Shown: positions 46,073 through 55,600 of the stretch, in pieces
How the letters are laid out: each line of letters begins with the position of its first letter
Position numbering within the stretch: position 1 is the stretch's first letter
NCBI RefSeq assembly: GCF_036924535.1
Contig: NZ_JAZHRT010000001.1
Location: 5,456,001 to 5,520,000 of the forward strand
DNA length: 64,000 bases
Direction: 5' to 3'
Origin: Bradyrhizobium sp. AZCC 2262
Lineage (GTDB): Bacteria > Pseudomonadota > Alphaproteobacteria > Rhizobiales > Xanthobacteraceae
The notes under the pieces: generated by a model
The model's input: only the letters and a program-made list of their open reading frames with translations
Told to the model about the DNA's origin: nothing
Database searches by the model: none
Program-made: the position numbers and the translations under genes

Positions 46073-46313
46073 TACTGGCAACGAAGGCACGATTTCGCCC
46101 ACCCAAACCTGTCAAATTTCTCAACTGACTCCATTTGTATGATTTACTTATCAGTCGACGAACCGACTCCGTCTCAGACCTCGGGTGGACGATCCGAACC
46201 CTCGTCTGGGCCGCTCGATCGCTTCTGCCGGTAAGCAGACCAAGCCCAAAGGATAGCGCACCCGAGTACAATCGCGCTCCTGCGACCACTAAGATGGCAC
46301 CCAGGATAGCCAT
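46059..46313 (-). pseudogene. Small membrane protein, 3' end overwritten by the 38-bp repeat
   Basis: The ATG at 46313 has an excellent ribosome-binding site (GGGAG, 6 bp upstream) and encodes a hydrophobic start (MAILGAILVVAGARLYSGAL, FGLGLLTG) with a basic tail. From about 46184 downward the frame reads through repeat array E, so the natural 3' end has been replaced. The original protein may have been only ~45-60 aa. Function unknown. Confidence 0.4.
46109..46184 (+). repeat. 38-bp repeat array E (2 units)
   Basis: CTCAACTGACTCCATTTG at about 46119 belongs to the first unit (46109..46146); the second starts CTTATCAGTCGACG at 46147 and continues AACCGACTCCGT. The AAC(T/C)GACTCC blocks are exactly 38 bp apart. 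Confidence 0.82.
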
Positions 46314-46649
46314 TGAGGTCTCCCTTTGGTTTCTATCCTAGCTTCGTCGTCTGAGCGCGCAACAGTGAGCCAACGTCCGTCATGGCACCTAGCTGACTTC
46401 ACGGTCTTGGCGAATGTCCGCTTTGCGCCGGCAGCCAGAAACGGGCATTCGAGCCGGTCAGGTTTTGACCCTAAGTGAACTTCGCCATAGGCCGCCTCGG
46501 CGCCGCTCGCATCTCGCGCTGTCGTTCGGAAGGAAGGGGGAAGCAATCGGAGCGCCAAGACTGCACCGGCAGCGTGACGCTCGGTCGATGGTGAATACGA
46601 CCGCGGCATAGTGCTTGCTGCAGTGAGGAGGCTGAAGAGAAGGCCGAAT

Positions 46650-46733
46650 ATGCCAGTACTGATACTTTGGGCCGTACCAACCCTGATCGTTGTCGGTGGT
46701 GTCGGCTAATATTTGGTTCGTACCATTCACTAG
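46650..46733 (+). pseudogene. Tiny membrane peptide gene with an internal stop
   Basis: ATG at 46650 follows AGAAGG at a good distance and encodes MPVLILWAVPTLIVVGGVG, then TAA, then in the same frame YLVRTIH and a second stop. The continuing composition suggests a ~27-aa single-span peptide whose Tyr codon TAT became TAA. Either the 19-residue form is the product or the gene is dead. Confidence 0.3.
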
Positions 46734-46753
46734 ATCGGTTGCAGGATAAAAAG

Positions 46754-46788
46754 AAAGCCCGAGCCGCGATGCAGGCCCGGGCTTTTTT
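46754..46788. terminator. Bidirectional rho-independent terminator
   Basis: A GC-rich hairpin, AAAGCCCG on the left arm and CGGGCTTT on the right, with further internal pairing, followed by a run of six T on the plus strand and an A-rich left flank that gives a T-rich run on the minus strand. It lies 80 bp beyond the stop of the minus-strand phosphoesterase gene and probably ends its transcript. Confidence 0.8.
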
Positions 46789-46867
46789 GCTAGTCTTCCT
46801 GTTCCAGCACGGTCTGGAATATACCTAGAGAGGACACTGCTCAGTGCTCCGTCGAGCCTCGCCCACA

Positions 46868-47335
46868 TCACTCGGCGCGACTCAGGTCGTGAATGACTGG
46901 CCGAAGGTCGCTTGCGGTTAGCTCCAAAGTAGCCAGTGTGATAGGCAGCTTGAAACGCCGTGGCCCGGCGCTTCCAGGATTTAGATAGAGCACACCGTCA
47001 ATCGTTTGGATCCGCGGACGATGCGAGTGGCCGGAAACCACCACGTCAATTCCGCAAACTGCTGGATCGATCTGCAGTTGCTGAAGGTCATGCAAGACAT
47101 AGAAAGACCGCTCGCCAAGCCGTACCACCTGAGTGTCGGGATAACGTTTCGCCAAGTCGCCGGTATCGATGTTTCCCCTGATCACAGTGACAGGCGCAAT
47201 CCGACGGAGTCTGACGAGAACGTCCGCGCAACCAATATCGCCAGCGTGGATGATATGCGCCACCCCGGCAAGCCCTTGCTCAGCCTCAGGCCGCAGGAGC
47301 CCATGGGTATCCGAGATGATTCCAATCTTCAGCAC
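46868..47335 (-). CDS. YfcE/MJ0936-type metallophosphoesterase
   Basis: A 155-aa calcineurin-like phosphodiesterase. All family motifs are visible: GIISDTHG (metal-binding Asp/His), HAGDIG, VIRGNID and VVSGHSHRP. Full length for the family. Members hydrolyse phosphodiesters with two metal ions in the cytoplasm; the physiological substrate is not known. It is monocistronic as far as can be seen, ending at a strong terminator. Part of the 46-47 kb junction region between the debris and the helicase module. Confidence 0.92.
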   Translation of the reverse strand: MLKIGIISDTHGLLRPEAEQGLAGVAHIIHAGDIGCADVLVRLRRIAPVTVIRGNIDTGDLAKRYPDTQVVRLGERSFYVLHDLQQLQIDPAVCGIDVVVSGHSHRPRIQTIDGVLYLNPGSAGPRRFKLPITLATLELTASDLRPVIHDLSRAE

Positions 47336-47552
47336 TACGCAGTATCCCTCGATGCGCGGCCCGGCAAACCACTGCCGAAAGAATTGTAGTAAAGTGAAAA
47401 GGTAAAGCCACCTGACCTCACAAAACGTTCAGGCGCCACTTGCGACGCCTTAGGCGCTACGCCCTCATCGCTCGGACGGCTCGCGGTGCATCCGAATCGG
47501 GCCCGCCGATCCTTCGCGGAGAGATTTCGCGGCAAACGAAGTGGGGCCTCGC

Positions 47553-49667
47553 TCAAGCGCGTCCGTCCGCGGCACTCTTCAGGGCCGTACCTGGAGCAAT
47601 TGCTTCAGCCGTGGAAAGTTCGATTATCAGCAGTCGTTGGCGCGCCCGTGTCGCCGCCACGTATCTCTCCAGCCTGCTCGGATGATCGTCCGATTGGTCA
47701 ATGATCATGGCAACGGCTTTGAATTCCAGGCCCTTAATGCGACGGATCGAACCGAGACGTACGCCAGGTTCGGCCTTGCCGGGATCAACGCGCCGCGCCT
47801 CAAGCTCAAGGAAGCCGATCCCTTTGGCGGCCAGTGCCGATTTCACCGCGTCGCGTACCGGCGCGACGCAGATTTCGTGGGATCCCAACTCCTCTTTTTC
47901 GATCAGCTCCGACGCCCAGTCGGTGATCAAGCTGGCTGCTTGTTCGATGCTGGTCGCCCTGCGGGCGCTGGGTTCGGGCCCCTTGAAGACCGAGCGGTCG
48001 CCCGTCGTGTCGGCCTTGCCACCGTCCAGATCATCGATGTCCATGCCCGCGAGCAGCGACTGCGCCCAGACCCGAATCTGCGCACTCGTGCGATAATTAA
48101 TCTTAAGGCGACGCGACCGACCCACGACATTGATGCCAGCACGCGACAGCGGGATCGGAATTCTCCGATTGATCCTCTGGTGTCCGTCCCCGACCATGAA
48201 CAGAGGGTTGTTCGCCGTCCCACCCTGCGGGCTCAATGCCGCAATCAAGCGCAGGCCTTCGAGGCCGAAGTCCTGCAGCTCGTCGACGAGGACGTGCCGA
48301 TACTTTGGAAGTCCTGCGTTCTCGCCTCGGGCGTTCTCGACGATCATGCGGGCCTGGTGAATCGTCCCCTCGAAGGTCAGGAGTCCCTTCTTCTGAAGCC
48401 GGCGGTTGAAATCCAGAAAGTTCGGCCACAGCTTCCGACGCTGCTGCCGGGATAGCTTTGGGCGTCCGGTCCTGACGACGGTGAGGTACTCCTCTTCGGT
48501 GTCGATCCCCATTGCGTCGACGACGCTCTCGTATTCATCCTTGACGAACTGCCGGTCGAACTCGCCCGCCTCCGAAGCCGGCGGCAGCGTCGCGTCCCAA
48601 ATTTCAGCGAGTTCCTGGTCATCCGCAATCCGTCCACGCCATTCTGACCGTAGGCATATGGTCCGCGCAAGCTGATGCAGATTGGTGACTTCAATGCGCT
48701 TGGCGGCGTCCGGCGAAAGCTGTGCGATCAGATGCTCGATCGTTACTGAAAGGTTCGTCGTGAATGTGGTGACGAGAATCTTGTCCTTCGGATCGGTCAG
48801 TCGCTTCGCAAGATAGACAGCGCGATGCATGAGTGCGACCGTCTTTCCCGTGCCCGCGGCTCCGTTGATTTTGATCGGGCCGGCCGCGTTCCATTCGACA
48901 ATCTTGCGCTGATACGGATGGAGGAAGACACGCCACATTTCGATGTCTTCAGCAAGGATAGCGCGCAGCTCCTCTTCCCCTTCGATCAACACAAGATTGA
49001 AATTCCCGACCTGATCGAGCTTGGAGAAATCGCCCGGACTCTTGGGGCGCGCCGCTCCGGCATTCAGGGTTCCCAGCGTCTCCCTCAGCGCCTCGTCGAG
49101 CGACCGCCCGGCTGCGACCCAGAACAAGACCTGCTGCGCTTCCTCAGGAAGATAGGGCGCGACTTCTTCAAAGGCGGCGTCAGTGCGAATGGCACGCACC
49201 GCTGGGATGAGTGGCCGGGGGACGCCGGCATGAAATAGATCGTCGTCTGTCAATTCATCCAATGGGTAGCTTCGGCTGTCGTCTGCCAAGGCACGATTGC
49301 CGTCTCCGCTGCGCTCAGCTGCCTCCTCGACTTCCGCCACATCGAAGACCTGAAGCATCCCCAGGGAGCCGTGGGCTTCGAAGCGCTTATTGGCACACCA
49401 CCGATAAGCCTCGTCGTGGTGATCGACATGCATCAGCAGGAAGGTATCGCCCCGTTCCGGCGCGATGACGATGGCGCGCCAGTCGTCGCCAAGTCGCGCG
49501 CTTCGCACCTTGTCGTCGAGCGCCTGTTCGATCTTCTCGAGATGAATGCTGCGCTGGGTACTGTCCTCCTGGAACTTCCGAATCAGTTCGCTGACTTTCT
49601 TCTGGACCTTGGCTGGAAGGCGGCCAAAACCGGTCAGTACATCACGGTGCAACATCAGCGACGCCAT
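47553..49667 (-). CDS. UvrD-like helicase with RelE/ParE-like N-terminal domain
   Basis: A 704-aa protein. Residues 1-95 look like a type II toxin fold of the RelE/ParE class (VLTGFGRLPAKVQKKVSELI; KVRSARLGDDWRAIVIAPE; FLLMHVDHHDEAYRWC). A linker follows, then a superfamily 1A helicase: motif I INGAAGTGKTVAL (near 271), motif II HVLVDELQDFG (near 461), motif III MVGDGHQRI, and the C-terminal VRLGSIRRIKGLEFKAV and RYVAATRARQRLLII. The N-terminal piece probably acts as a nucleic-acid-binding module, not a free toxin (inference). The start ATG overlaps the upstream helicase stop by one base, so the two are translationally coupled and probably work together. Confidence 0.85.
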   Translation of the reverse strand: MASLMLHRDVLTGFGRLPAKVQKKVSELIRKFQEDSTQRSIHLEKIEQALDDKVRSARLGDDWRAIVIAPERGDTFLLMHVDHHDEAYRWCANKRFEAHGSLGMLQVFDVAEVEEAAERSGDGNRALADDSRSYPLDELTDDDLFHAGVPRPLIPAVRAIRTDAAFEEVAPYLPEEAQQVLFWVAAGRSLDEALRETLGTLNAGAARPKSPGDFSKLDQVGNFNLVLIEGEEELRAILAEDIEMWRVFLHPYQRKIVEWNAAGPIKINGAAGTGKTVALMHRAVYLAKRLTDPKDKILVTTFTTNLSVTIEHLIAQLSPDAAKRIEVTNLHQLARTICLRSEWRGRIADDQELAEIWDATLPPASEAGEFDRQFVKDEYESVVDAMGIDTEEEYLTVVRTGRPKLSRQQRRKLWPNFLDFNRRLQKKGLLTFEGTIHQARMIVENARGENAGLPKYRHVLVDELQDFGLEGLRLIAALSPQGGTANNPLFMVGDGHQRINRRIPIPLSRAGINVVGRSRRLKINYRTSAQIRVWAQSLLAGMDIDDLDGGKADTTGDRSVFKGPEPSARRATSIEQAASLITDWASELIEKEELGSHEICVAPVRDAVKSALAAKGIGFLELEARRVDPGKAEPGVRLGSIRRIKGLEFKAVAMIIDQSDDHPSRLERYVAATRARQRLLIIELSTAEAIAPGTALKSAADGRA

Positions 49668-52600
49668 CAGACCTTCTCCTCGGCACGAACCAGCAGACCC
49701 GCCAACCAGCGCGTGCCTTTTCCATGGACCTCGTCAAGCGCAACGACGCGCCAGCCGCCATCCTCCCATTGCTTCCTGAAGTGCATCTGGTCGCCAACCA
49801 GCAAACAGCTGCGATGGCCGGCGAGCGGCCATGCCATTTCGGCGAAGCAATTATCCGGCGCGCCTTCGAGGTAATGCTCGACTTCGGGCACGGGGACGCC
49901 ATCGATTGCCATTTTTTTTGCCAGGGCGACCAGCGAGGGAAGCAACGCGGCCAAGACGTCTTCCCATTCCGAGGGGACCCCATCGGTGGCGGTGAATTCT
50001 AGGTCGGGTGCCGAGCCGAGAGCAACCTCGGACGTCGTGAAGGATCGGCAATTGCCGGAAAACTGCAGCAAGTTGCCGAGCCCGAGCCATCGTCCCCACC
50101 GCTCCAGATAAAGCGCCGACGCGCGCTCCTCAGCGGTGTCGCCAAGCCGCAGCCGGGCAATGACCTTGTGAGAGCTGCTCGCGAGAACGTCGCCCTGGTT
50201 GGCCACTACGAGGAAATCGTCTCCTTCGGCCAACACGGTCGTGTGCAGCAGATCGCCCATCCAGCCTTCGTCTGTACCCTTTGGGATGTCCGAACCGGCA
50301 CGCCAGCGGTCGTGTAGGTCGAGCAGATCGGACGGAGTGGCGCCTTTTGCCCCCCTGTTGGCCAGCACCTGCAGCGGGATGAGACCCGCCTCGTTGGCGA
50401 GGCGCTGCCATCCGGCCGGATTGGGAGACCGTAAAAAGGCGACGAGCTGAACAAATCCGTTGCCGAGCGCTTCCGCGACCGGCGGATAGGCCAGACCCGT
50501 CCTTCCAAGAGCCTGCATCTTCCGTTCGAGGGTCGCATGGATCCTTGGATGCAGTAGGTTCAGCGCGGCTTGCGGCCCTTCCAACAGATCCTGCCATGTG
50601 ATGCTCCACACCCGGTAGGTGCCGCTTTCAAGCACTGACCGGCGCTTGACCGCATCGTCGGCCAGACGGCTCGTCGGCTGGCCTGGATGGGCATGAAACT
50701 CGAAGCCGTCAGTGAAGACCGCGATGGGGTGAATGTCAGCATCATCAGGCGTCAGCATGAAGTCGGGCTGGCATGCTGCCATAACTCCCTGGGCCTGTGC
50801 CAATCTGGGCTGCAGCTGGACCTCCCAGAATCGAGAATCCTTTCCGAGGCGGAATCGGAATCCCGTGGTGCCCTTCACCAAGGCCTTGTGCCATTCACCA
50901 TGACTCTCGGTAACGGCCGCTTCCAGGCGTTCGACGAAACGCTTTTCCAGCACACTGCCAAACAGGGAAGTGGCATCGAGATCATCCAGTGCCTCGACCA
51001 CGATTCGCTTTTTGCCGGCCTCAATCATTGTTGCCAGCAGTTTGATGCCGCGTTCTCGGCTGATCTCTTCGGATTGATGTTGCAAACGGTAGGCCCGAAT
51101 GCAGCGATAACAGCCGTCGGTGTCATCCTCATCTGGTCCGATGTGGCGGCAGGAGCATGACTGCAGTGCGTCGAGCGCTAGGCTCAGCACGGTCATGATG
51201 CCTTGACCCGGAATTTCACCAGCGTGCTTCGGCTCGAACAGTGATTTCAGAAAGCCCGTCCCTCCCGGCACGGCATCCATGATCACAAGGTAATGGCGCC
51301 TGATATCCTGCTTGTGGTCCGGCAAAATCTGCGGTTCGATAAGCAGGTGGCCGGGGTTTCCGCTGAAATGAAGACGCAGGCCGAGGAACAGGCAAGCTCG
51401 CAGCGTCTGGATATCTTCCGATTCGACGTCGGGCGGCAGCAGCACGCGAATCGCCTCGGATTTGAGTTCGCGGTAGAGATAGACCCGCTGCCATTTATAT
51501 CCATTCTGGGTCCGCCCTTCGCGGAAAGCCTTGTCGGTGCGCTTGCGGCCGGCACAGCTGCGTCGATGCTCGACCTTGTCCTTGGTAACATCGCTGTCGG
51601 CGGCCACGCCGCAATCCTGACACACCGGGAAACCGAGCTCCGGCACCTTCTGCTCCACGCCGAAATGAAATCCCTGCGAGGTCTCGGCAAGTCCGGTATT
51701 GACCTGGCGCAGGATCATCGAGCTGCGGAATTCCAGTCCGAACGGCTCGTCCTCCGTGCCCACGGCTCCCTTGTAACCACCGGCCGTCTGATCGAAGCTG
51801 TAGACCAGCCGATAATAGCGCTGATCGCGCTCTTCGGCCCGATCCCCGGACAGACTGTCGTAGTATTCCATGTAGGAAATAGCACCGGATCGGGAGAAAT
51901 CGAGGAACGTCTTACGTTGCGCTCGGTCCAGTTGCGATTGCTGCTGCTTGTCGTAGCCGCATTGCGGGCAGGCCGGCTTGGCCTCGGGCTTCTCCATGTC
52001 CTCGACCAGCCGCATGTGACCGCACTTCCCGCAAACTCCCCATTCCTGCGTCAGCGGCTGCGACTGATTGCCAAGCGAGAGCTGCTGGATCTCGAATTGA
52101 TGCCCGTGTGTATAGAAGATGTTTCGGGGCGCCAGCTCCCGAATGGCGACAGCGGCTGCTCGGGTGATGTCGATGGAGATCGTGGCGTCTTCTTCGCCCT
52201 GGTGCTCATTATGGACAGCACCGGTCAGTCGTACGCCGCGTTCCGGGAAAGCATAATTCGGCAGCAAACCTTGTTCAGTGAGCACCTCCAACGCCGACGT
52301 GCGGTTTAGCGCAAGCGTCCGCGCCTTGAGGATGCGCAATTCGCGCTCGATCTCGCGGAGCCCGGCCTGATCATCGGCTCCCGCCAACTCCTTCTTCTGG
52401 TCGGTCAGGCGCCGGCGCGCCGTTTCGATACTCCTGAGCTGATCGCCGAACTCGGACGCGGCGCCACGGATCCGTTGATGTAGCCGCATCGTTTCTGCCT
52501 CCACCCGAAAGCGTTGGCGAGTGTCCAGCCTGACTACTTCGGGACCAAACCGCGCGAGGAATCCATCCTGTAGGGCGGCTTCCTTCATCACCATCCATGC

Positions 52601-55600
52601 CAGGAGGTCGATGATCGGACCGCTATCCGTCTGAAGCTGCTCGTCGAGCTGTTTTCCACTGGAAGGAAGCTGGGAGATGACCCGATCCTTGACCGCGCTG
52701 TCGAAGCAGTAGGCGAGATACTGGCGAACCAGCATGGCGCTGGCGTCGAGCCAGCAGCCGGGCGGCTCGATCTTGCCAGCCAGCATCTCCTCCGGCCGGG
52801 CGAAGAAGAATAGGTCATGCGGTCGCTGGTTGACCACCGAAACCACCAGCGCGGTGCCGGTGCTTCGTCCCGCCCGGCCGATGCGCTGAAGATAGCTCGC
52901 GGTGGTCGGCGGAACCGAGCACAGCATCGTAGTCGAGAGGTCGCCGATATCGATGCCCATTTCTAGGGTCGAGGTGGCCGTGATGACATTGGGATCGTCC
53001 GCATGGAGTCCTCCGTTGAACCGCCGTTCCAGATCCTCCCGTTCATCGGTGGTCAGCAGCCCGGTGTGTTCCTGGGCGAACACTCGACGCAACGCGCCCT
53101 TGCGATAGCGTTGCCGGTAATAGGTCTGACGATCGGTGAAGGGCGCCTCGGCGTAGTGTCCGCGTCGCGAGCCATAGGCCAAACTGGATGCCCCCATCCA
53201 TATTTCGGCCTCGCGCGTCGGCCGCAACATGAAGTGACCGCTGTGGTCGCAGACCAGTGGACGGCCGTCGGCCTGAAGCCGTGCAGCGTTCGGCGAGATC
53301 GCAAAGTAATCCTTGTCGCCATCGCGATGCAGTAGTTCTAGGAGACCGGCGTCCACCCCCTCCTTCAGAAACGCGCGGGTCAGGTCCGCGATCGCGGCAT
53401 CGGAAACGCCGTGCAGCCGCAGGTCGCCCCGGCCGAGGGCGCGTCGCGCCCACACGATATTCCAGGGATCCTGGGCACCGGTCCGGGTGACCGTCAGCAT
53501 ATGGTCGTGTCTGGGGTTGCTGCCCGTAGCGATCAGCCGCGGTGTGTATCGCCCGTGTGGCGGGTAGACCTCTCGCCCTTCGACAATCTTCTTTCTCGAT
53601 CTCTTGCCCCACAGTCCGGAGCGGACATATGCCTTGACGAAGGTATGGGCGAAGCCTCCCCGCGTGCGCTGCCGATGCAGAATACCGAGGATCCACAGCC
53701 GCAGCTGATCGCCGTCGACGCCTTCGAAGGCGGTGTCGATGCCAGGTAGTCGCACCACGAGGCGGCCCGCGATTGCGTCGATGACGTCAAGGTCCCACGA
53801 GACGCACGAACTGCCGTTCAATTCCAGAGTGCGACCGTGGGTGAGCATCAAGCCGAACTCGCTGATCGCCTCCCACGTCAGGCGGTCGGCAATCTCGCTG
53901 CGGAGCGGCTCGGGGATGGGCGTTGCCTTGCCGGCATTCTCGCGAAACGCCAGATAGGGACCATATTCATGCAGGTCCGGCGGCATCAGGGTTGCCAGCG
54001 CCTCCAGCGGCACGCCCGGCCGTCCGGGCGCTTTTACCGACCAATAGGCAAGCAGACGGTCGCCAACCTCAGTCAGCGGCACACCAGCGGAGCCGGCATC
54101 ATCGATGATGCGCTGAAGCGCGGTGCGGAATGTGAAGTGATAGGTACGCGCCGAGAAAAAGCCAGCCCGGTGGCTGGCATCCTGCACACTGTCGGTAAAG
54201 GCCAGCAGCTTTGGATCGCTGTTGAGAACCGACCCGAACATTTCGTCGATCGCAACGCTGGAAACCGTCGCCGCGCGGCTGCCAATGAACATCAGGGTGC
54301 CCCGCATCTCGCAATGTGGGCACCGAACCTGGCCAACGACCTTGCCGTTGTCCTGCCGGCGGGTTTCGCGGCTAACCTTGACCCGAAACGTTCTCGCTTC
54401 CGTCAGTGGACAATTGCCCGGCCCCTCGCGAACCACCAGACTGTCCGGTGCCAAATACCAATGGGTTGTCGGCAGCGGCAGCTGATCGGGCCCCGACGAA
54501 CCCTCGTCATCGGTCTGCCACGGACTCAGCACGACCATGTTCGGCGACTGAGAAGAACCTTCGAACCCCCAACCCTGATAAATCCGGCTGGCGTCGTCGA
54601 GCAACTGAAAGCCATTCACGCCCTTGGCGCGGATCTGATTATCCATGTCCGGATTGGAGAGGCCGACCCAGACCGATTCGCCGCACTCCGAGCAGTGGGC
54701 GACTGGCAGGATCGGACTGCCGACCCGCTTCTCGTCGATCCAGCCGAACTTCGGCGCATCCTGGACGTAGCGTCCAAGTCGGCGCAGCTCCCGCACCCAA
54801 ATCTGAACATGGGTCGGGACCTTCGGGAGCGCCCGCCCGCTGCGCAGATCGCGCGCCTGGGCAACCAGAGCGAAGAAGGCGGCAACAACCTGGCTGCGGG
54901 ATTCATGGTCGCCGACCGCCCTCAGAACGTAGAACCGCGCCGACAGCTCCTCGATCAGTGCGTCCCAGGTCAACACTGGCGCAACCGTAATCTCGAGCAG
55001 CGCTTTGAACAGTTCTCGACGTCGAAGCCAGTCGCCGACGGCGAGCCCCCAGTATTTTTCCGGCGCCGGCCGGTGAATCCTGCAATCGAACCAGGGATTG
55101 CCAGCCATGAGCGGAAATTCGGGTGCACCCCAGAGCGGGGCAACCCGCTGCGCAAACGCAGCCGCGGTCTCGTCGTCGCGCGGCGTACAGTCCGCCGCCG
55201 ACGGAAACGTCTCCGGCGCCTCCGGTTCAGGTACGACCATCGCGGCGATGTCGAGACGATTGTTGTCCTCGTTGATGATCATCGCCGGCGTGAAGGATTC
55301 CTGGAATAGGATGCCGGCGAAATCAGCCAGCCGCTGGAGGGGATCCATCTCCTCCTCCTCAAGACCGCCGGCGATGGTAGCGCTGGTGCCGACGCAGCAG
55401 AGCCCACCTTCCGGCACGTCCAGTCGGGCCTTGATGCGGCGAACCAGACAGGCGACGTCGGCGCCCTGTGCCCCGTCATAGGTGTGCAGCTCGTCGAGCA
55501 CCAGGAAGCGCAATCGGCCGGGCTCATTGAAACGCCAGATGCGCTGATCCTTCGGACGCAGCAGCAGATAGTCCAACATCTTGTAGTTGGTCAGCAGGAT

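Noticed and set aside
46458..46871. 137-codon minus-strand open frame
   Set aside because: It runs through the terminator hairpin and intergenic sequence, with no recognisable domain or good start.
53837..55309. 490-codon plus-strand open frame
   Set aside because: Antisense shadow of the giant helicase, whose motifs are unambiguous on the minus strand.
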